Assembly (NCBI RefSeq): GCF_027924905.1
Contig: NZ_AP027055.1
Location: 1,178,001 to 1,242,000 of the forward strand
DNA length: 64,000 nt
Reading direction: 5' to 3'
Source: Limnohabitans sp. INBF002
GTDB lineage: Bacteria > Pseudomonadota > Gammaproteobacteria > Burkholderiales > Burkholderiaceae_C
Both the position numbers and the translations under genes were made by a program. How positions within the stretch are numbered: position 1 is the stretch's first letter; every line of letters begins with the position of its first letter. Shown here in pieces: positions 1-9,014 of the stretch. A model generated the notes under the pieces. It was not told where the DNA came from. It saw nothing but the letters and a program-made list of their open reading frames with translations, and ran no database searches.

Positions 1-554
1 GGTGTGTGGAACCTTCGGTGAATGCCGCTGCGCCAGCATCTGGCGTGGTCGCGAGTCAGCCCTTGTCTGGTTTTCCATCGGATGCCGAACGCAACGAAGA
101 ACGCGTCCGCTTGACACGTGAACGCCAAGCACTCGAAGACAAATACAGGCAAGAGATGAAGCTGTGCTATCAAAACTTTGATGTCACCAGCTGCCGCCTG
201 CAAGCGCGCGATCGACGCATTGAAGCCGACACTGCTTTGCGCAAACAAGAGCTGCGTTTCAACGCGCAAGAGCGTCAAATTCATGCCGAAGAGGCCCGCC
301 GCAGTTTGGCTGACCGCAACAGTGAAGCTTCGCAAAAGAATGCGCAAGCGGAACGTGCGGCATCCATTGCCGCGTCGAAAGAACGCGCAGACGCCAACGC
401 GCAAAAGCAAATCGACCATGCCTTGCAAGGTACCAAGCGTGGTGACTATGAGCAAAAGCAGCGCGAAGCTGCGCAACGTCGTGCTGACGCTGAAAAGAAA
501 CTCCGCGAACGCAACAAAGAACCAGCAGCACCGCTGCCTGTGCCAGGCCAATGA
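1..554 (+). CDS. Hypothetical charged coiled-coil protein, 5' partial
   Basis: The frame is open at the left edge, so the true start may lie upstream; the first start visible is a GTG at position 6. From about residue 27 the protein is dominated by Arg, Glu, Gln and Ala and should form a long charged helix or coiled coil. Its only two cysteines lie in KLCYQNFDVTSCR. No catalytic motif or membrane segment is visible; a signal peptide could lie outside the window. Its TGA overlaps the ATG of the helicase gene (ATGA), so the two are probably co-translated. I do not recognise the family. Confidence 0.6.
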   Translation, partial: CVEPSVNAAAPASGVVASQPLSGFPSDAERNEERVRLTRERQALEDKYRQEMKLCYQNFDVTSCRLQARDRRIEADTALRKQELRFNAQERQIHAEEARRSLADRNSEASQKNAQAERAASIAASKERADANAQKQIDHALQGTKRGDYEQKQREAAQRRADAEKKLRERNKEPAAPLPVPGQ

Positions 555-2734
555 GCCACCCCTTGCGTGATATGGTGCAAGAAGCGTTTGCACCTTTAGG
601 CGTGCTGGCTCGCGCCACCGATCACTTCAGTCCACGCCAAGGCCAGACCGACATGGCCCTGGCCGTGGCCGATGTGGTGGCGCAAGGCGGCAGCTTGGTG
701 GTGGAGGCTGGCACAGGGGTGGGTAAAACCTTTGCGTACCTGGTACCTGCGTTATTGAGTGGTGAGCGCGTGTTGCTCTCGACCGCGACAAAGGCCTTGC
801 AAGACCAGCTGTACGCACGCGATTTGCCGCGCTTGGTACAAGCGCTTAATTTGCCCATTCGCTTGGCCTTGCTCAAAGGTCGCTCCAGCTACTTGTGCAC
901 GCATCGCATGGAAATGGCGCGGCGTGACACTCAGATACCGGATCGCCATACCGTGCACTTGTTGTCGCGTGTGGAAACGTGGTCGCTCAGCACCCGCACG
1001 GGTGACTTGGCCGAGCTGCCCGGCTTGGACGAACGCTCGCCCTTGATCCCACTTATCACCTCTAACCGCGAGAACTGTTTGGGCTCGCAATGCCCCAAGT
1101 TCAAAACCTGTCACGTCAATGCGGCGCGTCGCGAAGCGTTGGGTGCCGATGTGGTGGTCATCAACCACCATTTGTTTTTTGCCGACATGGCGGTGCGCGA
1201 AACAGGCATGGCTGAATTGCTACCCAGTGTGCGTGTGGTCATCTTTGACGAAGCGCATCAGCTCAACGAAGTGGGGGTGAACTTCTTAGGCCATCAACTT
1301 GGCACCGCCCAGCTGCTGGATGTGACCCGCGACATGCTGGCCACCGGTTTGCAATTGGCACGCGGTTTGGCCGACTGGCAAGGCGTGTGTTCTGGTTTGG
1401 AACGCGCCGCACGAGAGTTGCGCCTCATCGGTGGCAAGCGACCTGGCGCTGTGAAATTGCGCTGGACCGAAGATGCGCCAGAGGGCATTCACCCCGGTGT
1501 GTGGGAGCAGTCCTTGCAAGATGTGGGCGCAGCCTGCGTGCAGGCGCTGCAAGCCTTAGACACCGTGAGTGAAATTGCGCCAGACTTCATGCGTTTGCAT
1601 GACCGCGTGGCCGAGATTGCCAAGCGTGTGGACGCATTCTTGAACCCGTGTGCGCCCGATGCCGTGCGTTGGATGGATGTGAGCGCCTCACAAATGCGTT
1701 TGATGGAAGCGCCTCTCGACATCGCGCAAACCGTGCGCGAGCGTTTGATGAAACAAGCCTCAGCGATCGCGAACGATGAAAACTCGGATGAGCCGCCGCC
1801 TTGGCATGATGAGCCATCTCTGGAAGAAACTTTTGCGGCGCAGCGCGATGCCGATGCCTCTACGCACGAGGACGATGCAGACGCATCGCCTTTTGACAGC
1901 GCTTTTCCGATGCGACCCGTCGAGGACGCACGTCCACGCAGTTGGGTCTTCACGTCCGCCACGTTGGGGGATGACCCGCGCTTGCGTTGGTTCACCGAGC
2001 CTTGTGGCTTAGAGTCGGCCACGGTCTTGCGTGTGAGCAGCCCGTTTGATTACCCTGCGCAAGCCTCTCTTTATGTGCCGCGTGACATCGTGCGCCCGAA
2101 TGACCCCGCGCACAGCGCGCAAGTGGCAGCCCTTGCCAGCGATGCCGTGCGCCGCTTGGGTGGTCGCACTTTGGTGCTCACCACCACGCTGCGTGCCTTG
2201 CGTGCGATTGGCGATGTGATGAAGCAGCAGCTTGAAGGCTCAGGCATCGAGGTGTTGGTGCAGGGCGAATGGCCCAAGCGCCATTTGATGGAGCGTTTTC
2301 GCGAAGGTGCGAAAGTCGGTGAGGGCGGTTGCGTGTTGGTGGCCTCGGCGACCTTCTGGGAAGGTTTTGATGTGCCCGGTGACGCGTTGCAGCTTGTGGT
2401 CATCGACAAGCTGCCGTTTCCGCCCCCCAATGACCCCTTGGTCGAAGCGCGCAGCAAGCGCCTAGAAGCGCAAGGCCGCAGCCCGTTCAACGATTACTTT
2501 GTGCCAGAGGCCGTGGTGGCTTTGAAGCAAGGGGCTGGGCGCTTGATTCGTACCGAATCAGACCAAGGCGTCTTGGTGTTGTGTGACAACCGCTTGGTGA
2601 CCACCGGCTATGGCCGTAGGTTGATTGCGGCTTTGCCGCCAATGCGTCCACTGCAAACGGCGCAAGACTTGGCTCAAGCTTTAGATGCGTTGAGCCAAGA
2701 CCTTATTTCCAAAACTTCCACCACGACTTTTTAG
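551..2734 (+). CDS. yoaA: ATP-dependent DNA helicase, DinG/YoaA (XPD-like) family
   Basis: A superfamily 2 iron-sulfur helicase of 727 aa, expected to unwind DNA 5'-3' during repair. Walker A is AGTGVGKT (residues 53-60) and the DEAH box follows at about 233-236. Four cysteines between them (C116, C176, C181, C187) have the spacing of the [4Fe-4S] cluster of this family. A strongly acidic stretch at roughly 400-440 looks like a lineage-specific linker. The C-terminal helicase half carries FWEGFDVPGD and the arginine-rich GAGRLIRTESD. The lack of the long DinG N-terminal region makes YoaA more likely than DinG sensu stricto. The 3' end overlaps convergent bamD by 32 bp. Confidence 0.88.
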   Translation: MSHPLRDMVQEAFAPLGVLARATDHFSPRQGQTDMALAVADVVAQGGSLVVEAGTGVGKTFAYLVPALLSGERVLLSTATKALQDQLYARDLPRLVQALNLPIRLALLKGRSSYLCTHRMEMARRDTQIPDRHTVHLLSRVETWSLSTRTGDLAELPGLDERSPLIPLITSNRENCLGSQCPKFKTCHVNAARREALGADVVVINHHLFFADMAVRETGMAELLPSVRVVIFDEAHQLNEVGVNFLGHQLGTAQLLDVTRDMLATGLQLARGLADWQGVCSGLERAARELRLIGGKRPGAVKLRWTEDAPEGIHPGVWEQSLQDVGAACVQALQALDTVSEIAPDFMRLHDRVAEIAKRVDAFLNPCAPDAVRWMDVSASQMRLMEAPLDIAQTVRERLMKQASAIANDENSDEPPPWHDEPSLEETFAAQRDADASTHEDDADASPFDSAFPMRPVEDARPRSWVFTSATLGDDPRLRWFTEPCGLESATVLRVSSPFDYPAQASLYVPRDIVRPNDPAHSAQVAALASDAVRRLGGRTLVLTTTLRALRAIGDVMKQQLEGSGIEVLVQGEWPKRHLMERFREGAKVGEGGCVLVASATFWEGFDVPGDALQLVVIDKLPFPPPNDPLVEARSKRLEAQGRSPFNDYFVPEAVVALKQGAGRLIRTESDQGVLVLCDNRLVTTGYGRRLIAALPPMRPLQTAQDLAQALDALSQDLISKTSTTTF

Positions 2735-3515
2735 TCACGGCGCGTTCTGGGTACAGCAACGCGGAGTTAGGGTAGGTGGTTTCCAACACGCGTTTGGTGT
2801 CGTCACGCAACTGGTTCAAGCCCAGCTTGTCGTAGGACTGCACCATGATGAACAATGCTTCTTCAACCGCCGGCACATCGCGGTATTCCTGTACCGTGGT
2901 TTGTGCCCGGTTGATGGCGGCAACATAAGCGCCGCGTTGGTAGTAAAAACGTGCCACGTGAACATCTGAACGTGCCAGCGAGTTTTTGATGAATGCCATG
3001 CGCAAGCGTGCGTCAGCAGCGTACTTTGAGTCAGGAAAGCGAACCGCCAGTTCACGGAAAGCTTCAAACGATTCTTTCGCTTGCTTGGGGTCACGCTCAG
3101 CCAAATCTTGTTCAGCCCACGAAGACAGCAAGCCCAAGTTGTCGTTGAAGTTCACCAAACCTTTGAGGTACAGCGCATAGTCCAACGCGGGGCTGGCAGG
3201 GTGGAGTTTGATGAAGCGATCGAGTGTGGCCACGGCCTGCACAGGCTCGTTGGTTTTGTATTGCGCCCAGGCTTTGTCGAGCTGTGCTTGTTGTGCCAGC
3301 GGCGTGCCTGCTGCGCGGCCTTCGAGCTTTTCGTACATGCCAATGGCTTTGTCATAGCCACCCGCAGCCATTTCGTCTTTGGCTTCGTTGTAGAGCTTGT
3401 CATTGCTCCAATCTTTGGTGGGGTCGTAGTTGCTGTCGGCGCATCCTGTGAAAAGAATAGCCGTAGACAGGCCGATGGCCATCCACACAGTCGATAATTT
3501 GAGTCGTAACACCAC
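2703..3515 (-). CDS. bamD: Outer membrane assembly lipoprotein BamD
   Basis: Essential lipoprotein of the BAM complex that folds beta-barrel proteins into the outer membrane. The 270-aa product begins with a lipoprotein signal peptide ending in LFTGC (lipidated C25), followed by tetratricopeptide-type helices typical of BamD/ComL. Length matches the family. The start is a GTG at 3515, with AAGAGG about 9 nt upstream on the minus strand. It is divergent from rluD, a common arrangement in betaproteobacteria, and its last 32 bp overlap the end of the helicase gene on the other strand. Confidence 0.93.
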   Translation of the reverse strand: MVLRLKLSTVWMAIGLSTAILFTGCADSNYDPTKDWSNDKLYNEAKDEMAAGGYDKAIGMYEKLEGRAAGTPLAQQAQLDKAWAQYKTNEPVQAVATLDRFIKLHPASPALDYALYLKGLVNFNDNLGLLSSWAEQDLAERDPKQAKESFEAFRELAVRFPDSKYAADARLRMAFIKNSLARSDVHVARFYYQRGAYVAAINRAQTTVQEYRDVPAVEEALFIMVQSYDKLGLNQLRDDTKRVLETTYPNSALLYPERAVTKKSWWKFWK

Positions 3516-3581
3516 AGGTCAACCTCTTGAAGCAAAGTAAATCCATTCTATCGGCTCAGCCGCCATCTACAGCGCCCTTGC

Positions 3582-3587
3582 AGGAGG
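3582..3587 (+). promoter_or_regulatory. Ribosome binding site AGGAGG deciding the rluD start
   Basis: A perfect AGGAGG sits 5 nt before an in-frame TTG (3593). The ATG triplets directly after it (3588, 3600, 3606) are all in the wrong frame, so the TTG is the only start this site can serve for rluD. Confidence 0.6.
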
Positions 3588-3592
3588 ATGTT

Positions 3593-4570
3593 TTGCTCGA
3601 TGAGCATGTCGACCTCATCGACGGCCCCGAGGTGGAAACCCGCGAACTCGTCATTCCCAGTGATTTGCACGGCGAACGCCTTGACCGTGCTTTGGCTGTG
3701 TTGCTGCCCGAGTTCTCTCGCAGCTTCTCTCAGCAGTTGCTCAGTGAGGGGTGTGTGAGCTGTGTCTTGCCCACGCCTCGTGTGATGACCAAGGCCTCGG
3801 CCAAGGTGCGCATGGGCGAGCGTTACCAGCTCATCTTGAAACCCACACCGCAAAGCCAAGCCTTCAAGCCCGAAGACATTCCGTTGGATGTGATTTACGA
3901 AGACGAAGACCTGCGCGTGTTGTTCAAACCCGCCGGTTTGGTGGTGCACCCCGCGCCCGGCAACTGGAGTGGCACGCTGCTCAATGGTTTGTTGGCCTTG
4001 GACCCGCAAGCGGTCATGCTGCCCCGTGCAGGCATCGTGCACCGCTTAGACAAAGACACCAGTGGTTTGATGATCGTGGCGCGCACACGCCGCGCCATGG
4101 ATGCCTTGGTGGCCATGATTGCTGAGCGCGAAGTTCACCGCGAATATTTGGCCGTGGCGTATCGCAAATGGAGTGGCACACCGGTGCGCGACATCGTGGC
4201 TGCGATTGGTCGCGACTACCGCAACCGCTTACGCATGGCCGTGGTTGACCTCGAGCGCTTGCCCGGCAAAGAAGCCCACACCACGTTTGAGTGCCTGAGC
4301 AGCCAAGAGGAAGCCTGTTTGGTGCAGTGCACCTTGCACACGGGGCGCACACATCAAATTCGTGTGCACATGGCGCACTTTGGTCACCCACTGGTGGGCG
4401 ACTCGCTCTACGCTGGCCCCATGACCTTGGGCATTGACCGCCAAGCTTTGCACGCATTCCGGTTGAGCTTTGACCACCCCATCACGGGCGCACCGCTCAA
4501 GTTCGAAGCACCGCTGCCTGACGATATGGTCAATTTGCTGGCGGGTTTGGGCCTGAAGCGCCCCGAATAA
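3593..4570 (+). CDS. rluD: 23S rRNA pseudouridine(1911/1915/1917) synthase RluD
   Basis: Converts uridines of 23S rRNA helix 69 to pseudouridine. An S4 RNA-binding domain at the N terminus is followed by the RluA-type catalytic domain with motif HRLDKDTSGL, whose Asp is the nucleophile. I chose the TTG at 3593 because a perfect AGGAGG lies 5 nt before it, giving 325 aa, the usual RluD size; a TTG at 3527 in the same frame would add 22 residues. The longer start would leave only 11 bp to the divergent bamD start, which argues for the shorter one. Confidence 0.9.
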   Translation: MLDEHVDLIDGPEVETRELVIPSDLHGERLDRALAVLLPEFSRSFSQQLLSEGCVSCVLPTPRVMTKASAKVRMGERYQLILKPTPQSQAFKPEDIPLDVIYEDEDLRVLFKPAGLVVHPAPGNWSGTLLNGLLALDPQAVMLPRAGIVHRLDKDTSGLMIVARTRRAMDALVAMIAEREVHREYLAVAYRKWSGTPVRDIVAAIGRDYRNRLRMAVVDLERLPGKEAHTTFECLSSQEEACLVQCTLHTGRTHQIRVHMAHFGHPLVGDSLYAGPMTLGIDRQALHAFRLSFDHPITGAPLKFEAPLPDDMVNLLAGLGLKRPE

Positions 4571-4589
4571 GCTTTTTAGCCATCTCCGT

Positions 4590-4658
4590 TACAATATGGG
4601 TTCACGCTTGTGAAAGCGGTGAGCCCTTTGGCTCTGACTCGTGCGATGCCCCGCATTG
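4590..4658 (+). promoter_or_regulatory. Candidate promoter and structured leader upstream of scpB
   Basis: A TACAAT box at 4590-4595 would place transcription start near 4602. Three hairpins follow directly: TTCAC/GTGAA at 4601-4614 with loop GCTT, GAGCC/GGCTC at 4621-4634 with loop CTTT, and GCGATGC/GCATTGC (one G-U pair) at 4643-4659 with loop CCC. No convincing -35 box is seen. The gap between rluD and scpB is 153 bp and has no other gene. This could be a structured 5' leader or a small RNA. Confidence 0.35.
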
Positions 4659-4723
4659 CCCTTACCGCCTCGAGATAAATTTTCGTAGGCCTTTTCCTCG
4701 ACCCTTGACCCGGAACTCTCACG

Positions 4724-5416
4724 ATGAACACCGTGGATGCCAAGCGCGTACTTGAGACCGCCCTGATTTGTTCGCACCAACCGATTCAGATTCGCGATTT
4801 GCGCGTGCTGTTCTCTGACGCCTTGGGTGCAGACACCATTCGCACCTTGCTGGAAGAAATGCAGCTCGATTGGGCGCAGCGCGGCGTTGAGCTGGTGCAA
4901 GTGGCCACCGGTTGGCGCTTCCAAAGCCGCCCAGAAATGCGCGAGTATTTGGACCGTCTGAACCCCGAGAAGCCTCCTAAATACTCACGCGCTGTGATGG
5001 AAACCTTGGCCATCATTGCCTACCGCCAGCCTGTGACCCGTGGTGACATGGAAGACGTGCGTGGTGTGACCATCAACTCGTTGGTCCTCAAACAACTCGA
5101 AGACCGCGGCTGGGTTGAAGTCATTGGCCACCGCGAAACCGTGGGCCGTCCTTCTTTGTACGCCACCACGCGTCAGTTTTTGGACGACCTGGGCTTGGCC
5201 TCGCTCGACCAACTGCCCGTGTATGACAGCGCCCAAGCGCAAGCCAACGCCTTTGCCCGCTTGGGTGAAGACGATCCATCGTTGCAAATGGACATGGCCC
5301 TTGAGTCTGACGAAACCGCCGAAGTCGCAACGCCAGCCGAAGGCGAGGCCCCTATTTTTGAACTTTCCTCACCCAGAGACCCCGCCCCAACCGGCGACGA
5401 CACGCATGAACACTAA
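4724..5416 (+). CDS. scpB: Segregation and condensation protein B
   Basis: ScpB is the winged-helix kleisin partner that works with SMC and ScpA in chromosome condensation and segregation. The 230-aa product has the conserved [19 protein letters not shown] core and the following [19 protein letters not shown] segment, then an acidic variable tail. The ATG start follows a 153-bp leader. Its last 11 bp overlap the start of rluB; the scpB-rluB pairing is conserved in many bacteria. scpA is not in this neighbourhood. Confidence 0.93.
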   Translation: MNTVDAKRVLETALICSHQPIQIRDLRVLFSDALGADTIRTLLEEMQLDWAQRGVELVQVATGWRFQSRPEMREYLDRLNPEKPPKYSRAVMETLAIIAYRQPVTRGDMEDVRGVTINSLVLKQLEDRGWVEVIGHRETVGRPSLYATTRQFLDDLGLASLDQLPVYDSAQAQANAFARLGEDDPSLQMDMALESDETAEVATPAEGEAPIFELSSPRDPAPTGDDTHEH

Positions 5417-6725
5417 ACACCACGACCTGGGTGGCAAGCCAACCGAAGCACACGACGAATTCTTGGACGACGACACCGCGTTTGATTTCGACGATGTGGT
5501 CTCAGGCGAGTTCGATGCCGAACTCATCCGCGCCGAAGCAGCGCCTGAAAAACGTGTGCTTTTGCCACAACCCGAATCGCCCAAGCTGCACAAAGTCTTG
5601 GCCCAATCGGGCTTGGGCTCACGCATCGAGATGGAGCGCCTGATTGCCGAAGGCCATGTGGCAGTGAACAACGAAGTGGCCCACGTGGGCCAACGCGTGC
5701 AGTTTGGTGACCAAATCAAGGTCAATGGCCGTCAGCTCAAGGTGCGCATTGCACCGCCGCCACCGCGCGTCATCGCGTACCACAAGCCTGCGGGCGAAGT
5801 GGTGACCACCGATGACCCACAAAACCGTCCCACCGTGTTCCGCCGCTTGCCCCGCCTGTACCAAGGCAAATGGCAATCTGTGGGCCGTTTGGACTTGAAC
5901 ACCGAAGGCTTGTTGCTGTTCACCAGCTCGGGCGAATTGGCCAACCAGCTGATGCACCCGCGATTTGGCTTGCAACGCGAATACGCAGTGCGCTCGCTGG
6001 GCAAGCTCAGCAAAGACCAAAAAGAACAACTCATCACTGGCATTCAACTCGACGACGGTCCCGCCCAATTTGGCTCGATCGAAGAGGGCGGCGGCGAGGG
6101 CTCCAACTGCTGGTACCGCGTCACCATTTCCGAAGGTCGCAACCGCGAAGTGCGCCGCATGTTCGAGGCAGTCGGCCACGCCGTGAGCCGTTTGATTCGC
6201 ATCCGCTACGGCGCCATGGTGTTGCCACGCGGCTTGAAGCGTGGCGCCTTTGTGGAGTTGGGCGAGCGCGACATTCGCGCCTTGATGGAAGCTGCCGGCG
6301 CCGAAGCGCCGATGCAAAGCGGCCCATCACGCCATGACCGCAGCGAGCGTGCCAACAGCCGCCGTCGCGGCAACAGCATTGGCCCACGTCCATCCACACC
6401 CCGCGCGGCTGAAGAGCGCAGTGGCCCCGAGCGTTTGGTTCGCACCGAGCGCCGCCGCGGTGGCAAAGCCCCAGAGCGCGCACCACAGCCAGATCCGATG
6501 CAAACCTCGGTGGGCTACATCGGTGCAGACAGTTATGCCGAGGAGCGCCAACGCAAAAAAGACGGCCAAAAAGCCTTCAAAGCAGGCTTGGTCGGTGGTC
6601 CACGTCCGTCAAGCAGTGCTGCGCCACGACGCGGCGGTTCTGCAGGCGGTAGCTTCGGCGGTGGCCGCTCAGGTGGCGGTAATGGTGGCGGTGCGGGTGG
6701 CAACCGTGGTCGAAGCGGTCGATAA
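5406..6725 (+). CDS. rluB: 23S rRNA pseudouridine(2605) synthase RluB with low-complexity tail
   Basis: RsuA/RluB-family enzyme that isomerises U2605 of 23S rRNA. An acidic N-terminal extension (about 60 aa) precedes an S4 domain and the catalytic domain with [13 protein letters not shown]. The last ~130 residues are low complexity, rich in Arg, Ser, Pro and Gly, ending in a GGGRSGGG-type tail likely to be disordered and RNA-binding. The ATG at 5406 overlaps scpB by 11 bp. The same frame is open further upstream inside scpB, but that extension would translate scpB out of frame and is rejected. Confidence 0.9.
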   Translation: MNTKHHDLGGKPTEAHDEFLDDDTAFDFDDVVSGEFDAELIRAEAAPEKRVLLPQPESPKLHKVLAQSGLGSRIEMERLIAEGHVAVNNEVAHVGQRVQFGDQIKVNGRQLKVRIAPPPPRVIAYHKPAGEVVTTDDPQNRPTVFRRLPRLYQGKWQSVGRLDLNTEGLLLFTSSGELANQLMHPRFGLQREYAVRSLGKLSKDQKEQLITGIQLDDGPAQFGSIEEGGGEGSNCWYRVTISEGRNREVRRMFEAVGHAVSRLIRIRYGAMVLPRGLKRGAFVELGERDIRALMEAAGAEAPMQSGPSRHDRSERANSRRRGNSIGPRPSTPRAAEERSGPERLVRTERRRGGKAPERAPQPDPMQTSVGYIGADSYAEERQRKKDGQKAFKAGLVGGPRPSSSAAPRRGGSAGGSFGGGRSGGGNGGGAGGNRGRSGR

Positions 6726-6760
6726 ATCGCACCAAAGATGCACCAAAAACGCTTACCCGC

Positions 6761-6778
6761 TCAAGGGAAATCCCTTGA
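6761..6778. promoter_or_regulatory. Perfect palindrome upstream of ndk
   Basis: TCAAGGGA-AA-TCCCTTGA is a perfect 8-bp inverted repeat with a 2-bp centre. A TAAAAT box lies just downstream at 6785-6790, so a protein bound here would cover the region where a -35 element should be. It may be an operator; alternatively a weak rluB terminator stem. Confidence 0.35.
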
Positions 6779-6850
6779 AACGGTTAAAATAGCGGGCTAC
6801 GCAGATCGCGCATAAAAGTTTCAATAACAGTCAATACAGGGAAATTCCAA

Positions 6851-7273
6851 ATGACCGAACGTACTCTCTCCATCATCAAGCCAGACGCAGTTGCTAAGAA
6901 CGTCATCGGCCAAATCTACGCACGCTTCGAAGCTGCTGGCTTGAAAGTTGTGGCTGCTCGCATGGCCCACCTGTCACGCGGCGAAGCTGAACAGTTCTAC
7001 GCTGTGCACAAAGCACGTCCTTTCTTCAAAGATTTGGTTGACTTCATGGTCTCTGGCCCTGTCATGATCCAAGTGCTCGAAGGCGAAGGCGCTATCTTGA
7101 AAAACCGTGACTTGATGGGTGCAACCAACCCTAAAGACGCAGCGCCTGGCACCATCCGTGCTGACTTCGCTGACAGCATCGATGCCAACGCTGTGCACGG
7201 TTCTGACGCCGCTGAGACAGCCGCTGTTGAAATCGGCTTCTTCTTCGCCGGCATGAACGTTTACGGTCACTAA
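6851..7273 (+). CDS. ndk: Nucleoside diphosphate kinase
   Basis: Transfers the gamma-phosphate between nucleoside tri- and diphosphates, balancing NTP and dNTP pools. The 140-aa product matches the family length and has the catalytic-histidine motif NAVHGSD (H116). The leader holds a GGGA-type ribosome site a few bases before the ATG. It opens the conserved ndk-rlmN-pilW cluster. Confidence 0.97.
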   Translation: MTERTLSIIKPDAVAKNVIGQIYARFEAAGLKVVAARMAHLSRGEAEQFYAVHKARPFFKDLVDFMVSGPVMIQVLEGEGAILKNRDLMGATNPKDAAPGTIRADFADSIDANAVHGSDAAETAAVEIGFFFAGMNVYGH

Positions 7274-7282
7274 GAGGCAATT

Positions 7283-7306
7283 GGCGTGGCTGGTCACAGC
7301 AACGCC
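7283..7306 (+). terminator. Hairpin between ndk and rlmN
   Basis: GGCGT and GCTG pair with CAGC and ACGCC around a GTCA loop, with one internal G-A mismatch. An A7 run and the rlmN ATG follow, with no T-run, so it is more likely an intercistronic processing or attenuation stem than a full terminator. Confidence 0.35.
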
Positions 7307-7317
7307 GACGCAAAAAA

Positions 7318-8448
7318 ATGACGGCCAACCTGCTTGATTTTGATCTCGACGGTTTGGCCGTTTTTTGTGAGCGCTTGGGCGAGAAACGCTTCCGCGCCAC
7401 ACAGCTGTTCCGGTGGATCCACCAAAAAGGCGCACAAGACTTTGATCAGATGTCTGATCTCGCCAAGTCGCTGCGCGAGAAGCTGAAAACCTGCGCTCAG
7501 GTTCAGCCCTTAACCCCCATTTCTAGACACGATTCCGCCGACGGCACCATCAAGTGGCTGTTCGACGTGGGCGACGGCAACGCCGTCGAAACCGTGTTCA
7601 TTCCTGAAGACGACCGAGGCACCTTGTGCATCTCGTCGCAAGCCGGTTGTGCTGTGGGTTGCCGTTTTTGCTCCACGGGCCACCAAGGCTTCAGCCGCAA
7701 CCTCACCACCGGCGAAATTTTGTCGCAGCTGTGGTTTGCCGAGCACACGCTGCGCAAGCAGTTCAACACGACAGAGCGCGTCATCTCCAACGTGGTGATG
7801 ATGGGCATGGGCGAGCCGTTGCAAAACTACAGCGCCTTGGTGCCCGCGCTGCGTTCGATGTTGGACGATCATGGCTATGGCTTGTCACGCCGCCGTGTGA
7901 CGGTGTCCACCTCGGGCGTGGTGCCCATGATGGACCGATTAGGTGAAGACTGCCCCGTGGCCTTGGCCGTGTCGCTGCATGCGCCCACCGACGCTTTGCG
8001 CGACAACTTGGTGCCGCTCAACCGCAAATACCCCTTGCATGAACTGATGGACGCCTGCCGCCGCTATTTGGCGCACGCGCCCCGCGACTTCATCACCTTT
8101 GAATATTGCATGTTGGATGGCGTGAACGACCAGCCCGAACACGCGCAAGCTTTGATCGATTTGGTCAAACCCAAGCGCGGGCAGGGTGAACCGGTGCCTT
8201 GCAAGTTCAACCTGATTCCGTTCAACCCATTTCCTGCTTCTGGCCTCACGCGTTCGAGCGCGGCCACGGTCAAAGCATTTGCTGCGCAACTCAGCGAAGC
8301 CGGCATCATCACCACCGTGCGCAAGACACGTGGTGACGACATCGATGCCGCTTGCGGCCAGCTCGCGGGTGACGTGAAAGACCGCACCAAGGTGGATGCA
8401 CGCATGGCCAAGCAACGCGTGATTCCGCTCACGCAGGTGTCGTCATGA
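7318..8448 (+). CDS. rlmN: Dual-specificity RNA methyltransferase RlmN
   Basis: Radical SAM enzyme that methylates C2 of A2503 in 23S rRNA and A37 of some tRNAs. The radical SAM motif CAVGCRFC (C111, C115, C118) is present, as is the C-terminal cysteine in DIDAACGQ that resolves the methylated intermediate. Length (376 aa) is normal. It starts 45 bp after ndk, and its TGA overlaps the ATG of the next gene by 4 nt, implying coupled translation with pilW. Confidence 0.96.
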   Translation: MTANLLDFDLDGLAVFCERLGEKRFRATQLFRWIHQKGAQDFDQMSDLAKSLREKLKTCAQVQPLTPISRHDSADGTIKWLFDVGDGNAVETVFIPEDDRGTLCISSQAGCAVGCRFCSTGHQGFSRNLTTGEILSQLWFAEHTLRKQFNTTERVISNVVMMGMGEPLQNYSALVPALRSMLDDHGYGLSRRRVTVSTSGVVPMMDRLGEDCPVALAVSLHAPTDALRDNLVPLNRKYPLHELMDACRRYLAHAPRDFITFEYCMLDGVNDQPEHAQALIDLVKPKRGQGEPVPCKFNLIPFNPFPASGLTRSSAATVKAFAAQLSEAGIITTVRKTRGDDIDAACGQLAGDVKDRTKVDARMAKQRVIPLTQVSS

Positions 8449-8984
8449 ACTTGTGGCGTGTCGTGACTTTTGTGGTCGTGTTGATCGCGACAACATGTGG
8501 CTTGGCTGCTTGCAGCGCTGCTGCGCCGCAACTAGACACGCTCACACACGCCGAGCCCGATGGCACGCGCCAACGCGCGATGCGCCGCCTGAGTTTGGCC
8601 AGTGCGTATTACGAACAAAACCAAAACGACGTGGCACAGCAAGAGGTGCGCGCTGCTTTGCAAATTGACCCCAACTATGCCGATGCCTACAGCTTGCTGG
8701 GCTTGATTCACCAGCGCGCAAAAGCGCCTGCTTTGGCGCAACAAAGTTTTGAGCAGGCCTTGCAATTGGCGTCTCAACCGCCTGTGCGTTCACCCCAGCT
8801 AGCCGCCATTCAACACAACTACGGTTGGTTCTTGTGCGAACAAAACCGTTTCGCAGAAGCGCAAACGCAGTTTGACCGTGCGCTGCTGCAGCCTGGTTAT
8901 GCCAGCGCAGACAAAACAAACAAAGCCATTGAATTTTGCAAAACGCGTGCAGCACAAACTGACACGCGCTCACGCAATAATTAA
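8445..8984 (+). CDS. pilW: Type IV pilus biogenesis/stability lipoprotein PilW (PilF)
   Basis: Tetratricopeptide lipoprotein that helps the PilQ secretin reach and assemble in the outer membrane. A lipoprotein signal ends at LAAC (C23), followed by TPR-like helices ([34 protein letters not shown]). At 179 aa it is shorter than typical 230-260 aa homologues and lacks the later TPRs. Position between rlmN and a RodZ-like gene is conserved in betaproteobacteria and supports the name. Confidence 0.85.
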   Translation: MNLWRVVTFVVVLIATTCGLAACSAAAPQLDTLTHAEPDGTRQRAMRRLSLASAYYEQNQNDVAQQEVRAALQIDPNYADAYSLLGLIHQRAKAPALAQQSFEQALQLASQPPVRSPQLAAIQHNYGWFLCEQNRFAEAQTQFDRALLQPGYASADKTNKAIEFCKTRAAQTDTRSRNN

Positions 8985-9014
8985 ATAACCCCCCTCATTC
9001 TTTTTTGAAGCCTG

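Noticed and set aside
5115-5405. Upstream extension of rluB inside scpB
   Set aside because: The frame is open, but the extra residues are scpB read out of frame; an ATG at 5406 with normal overlap gives the expected protein.
6775-6790. TTGAAA and TAAAAT as a sigma-70 promoter before ndk
   Set aside because: Only 4 bp separate the boxes; a working promoter needs about 17.
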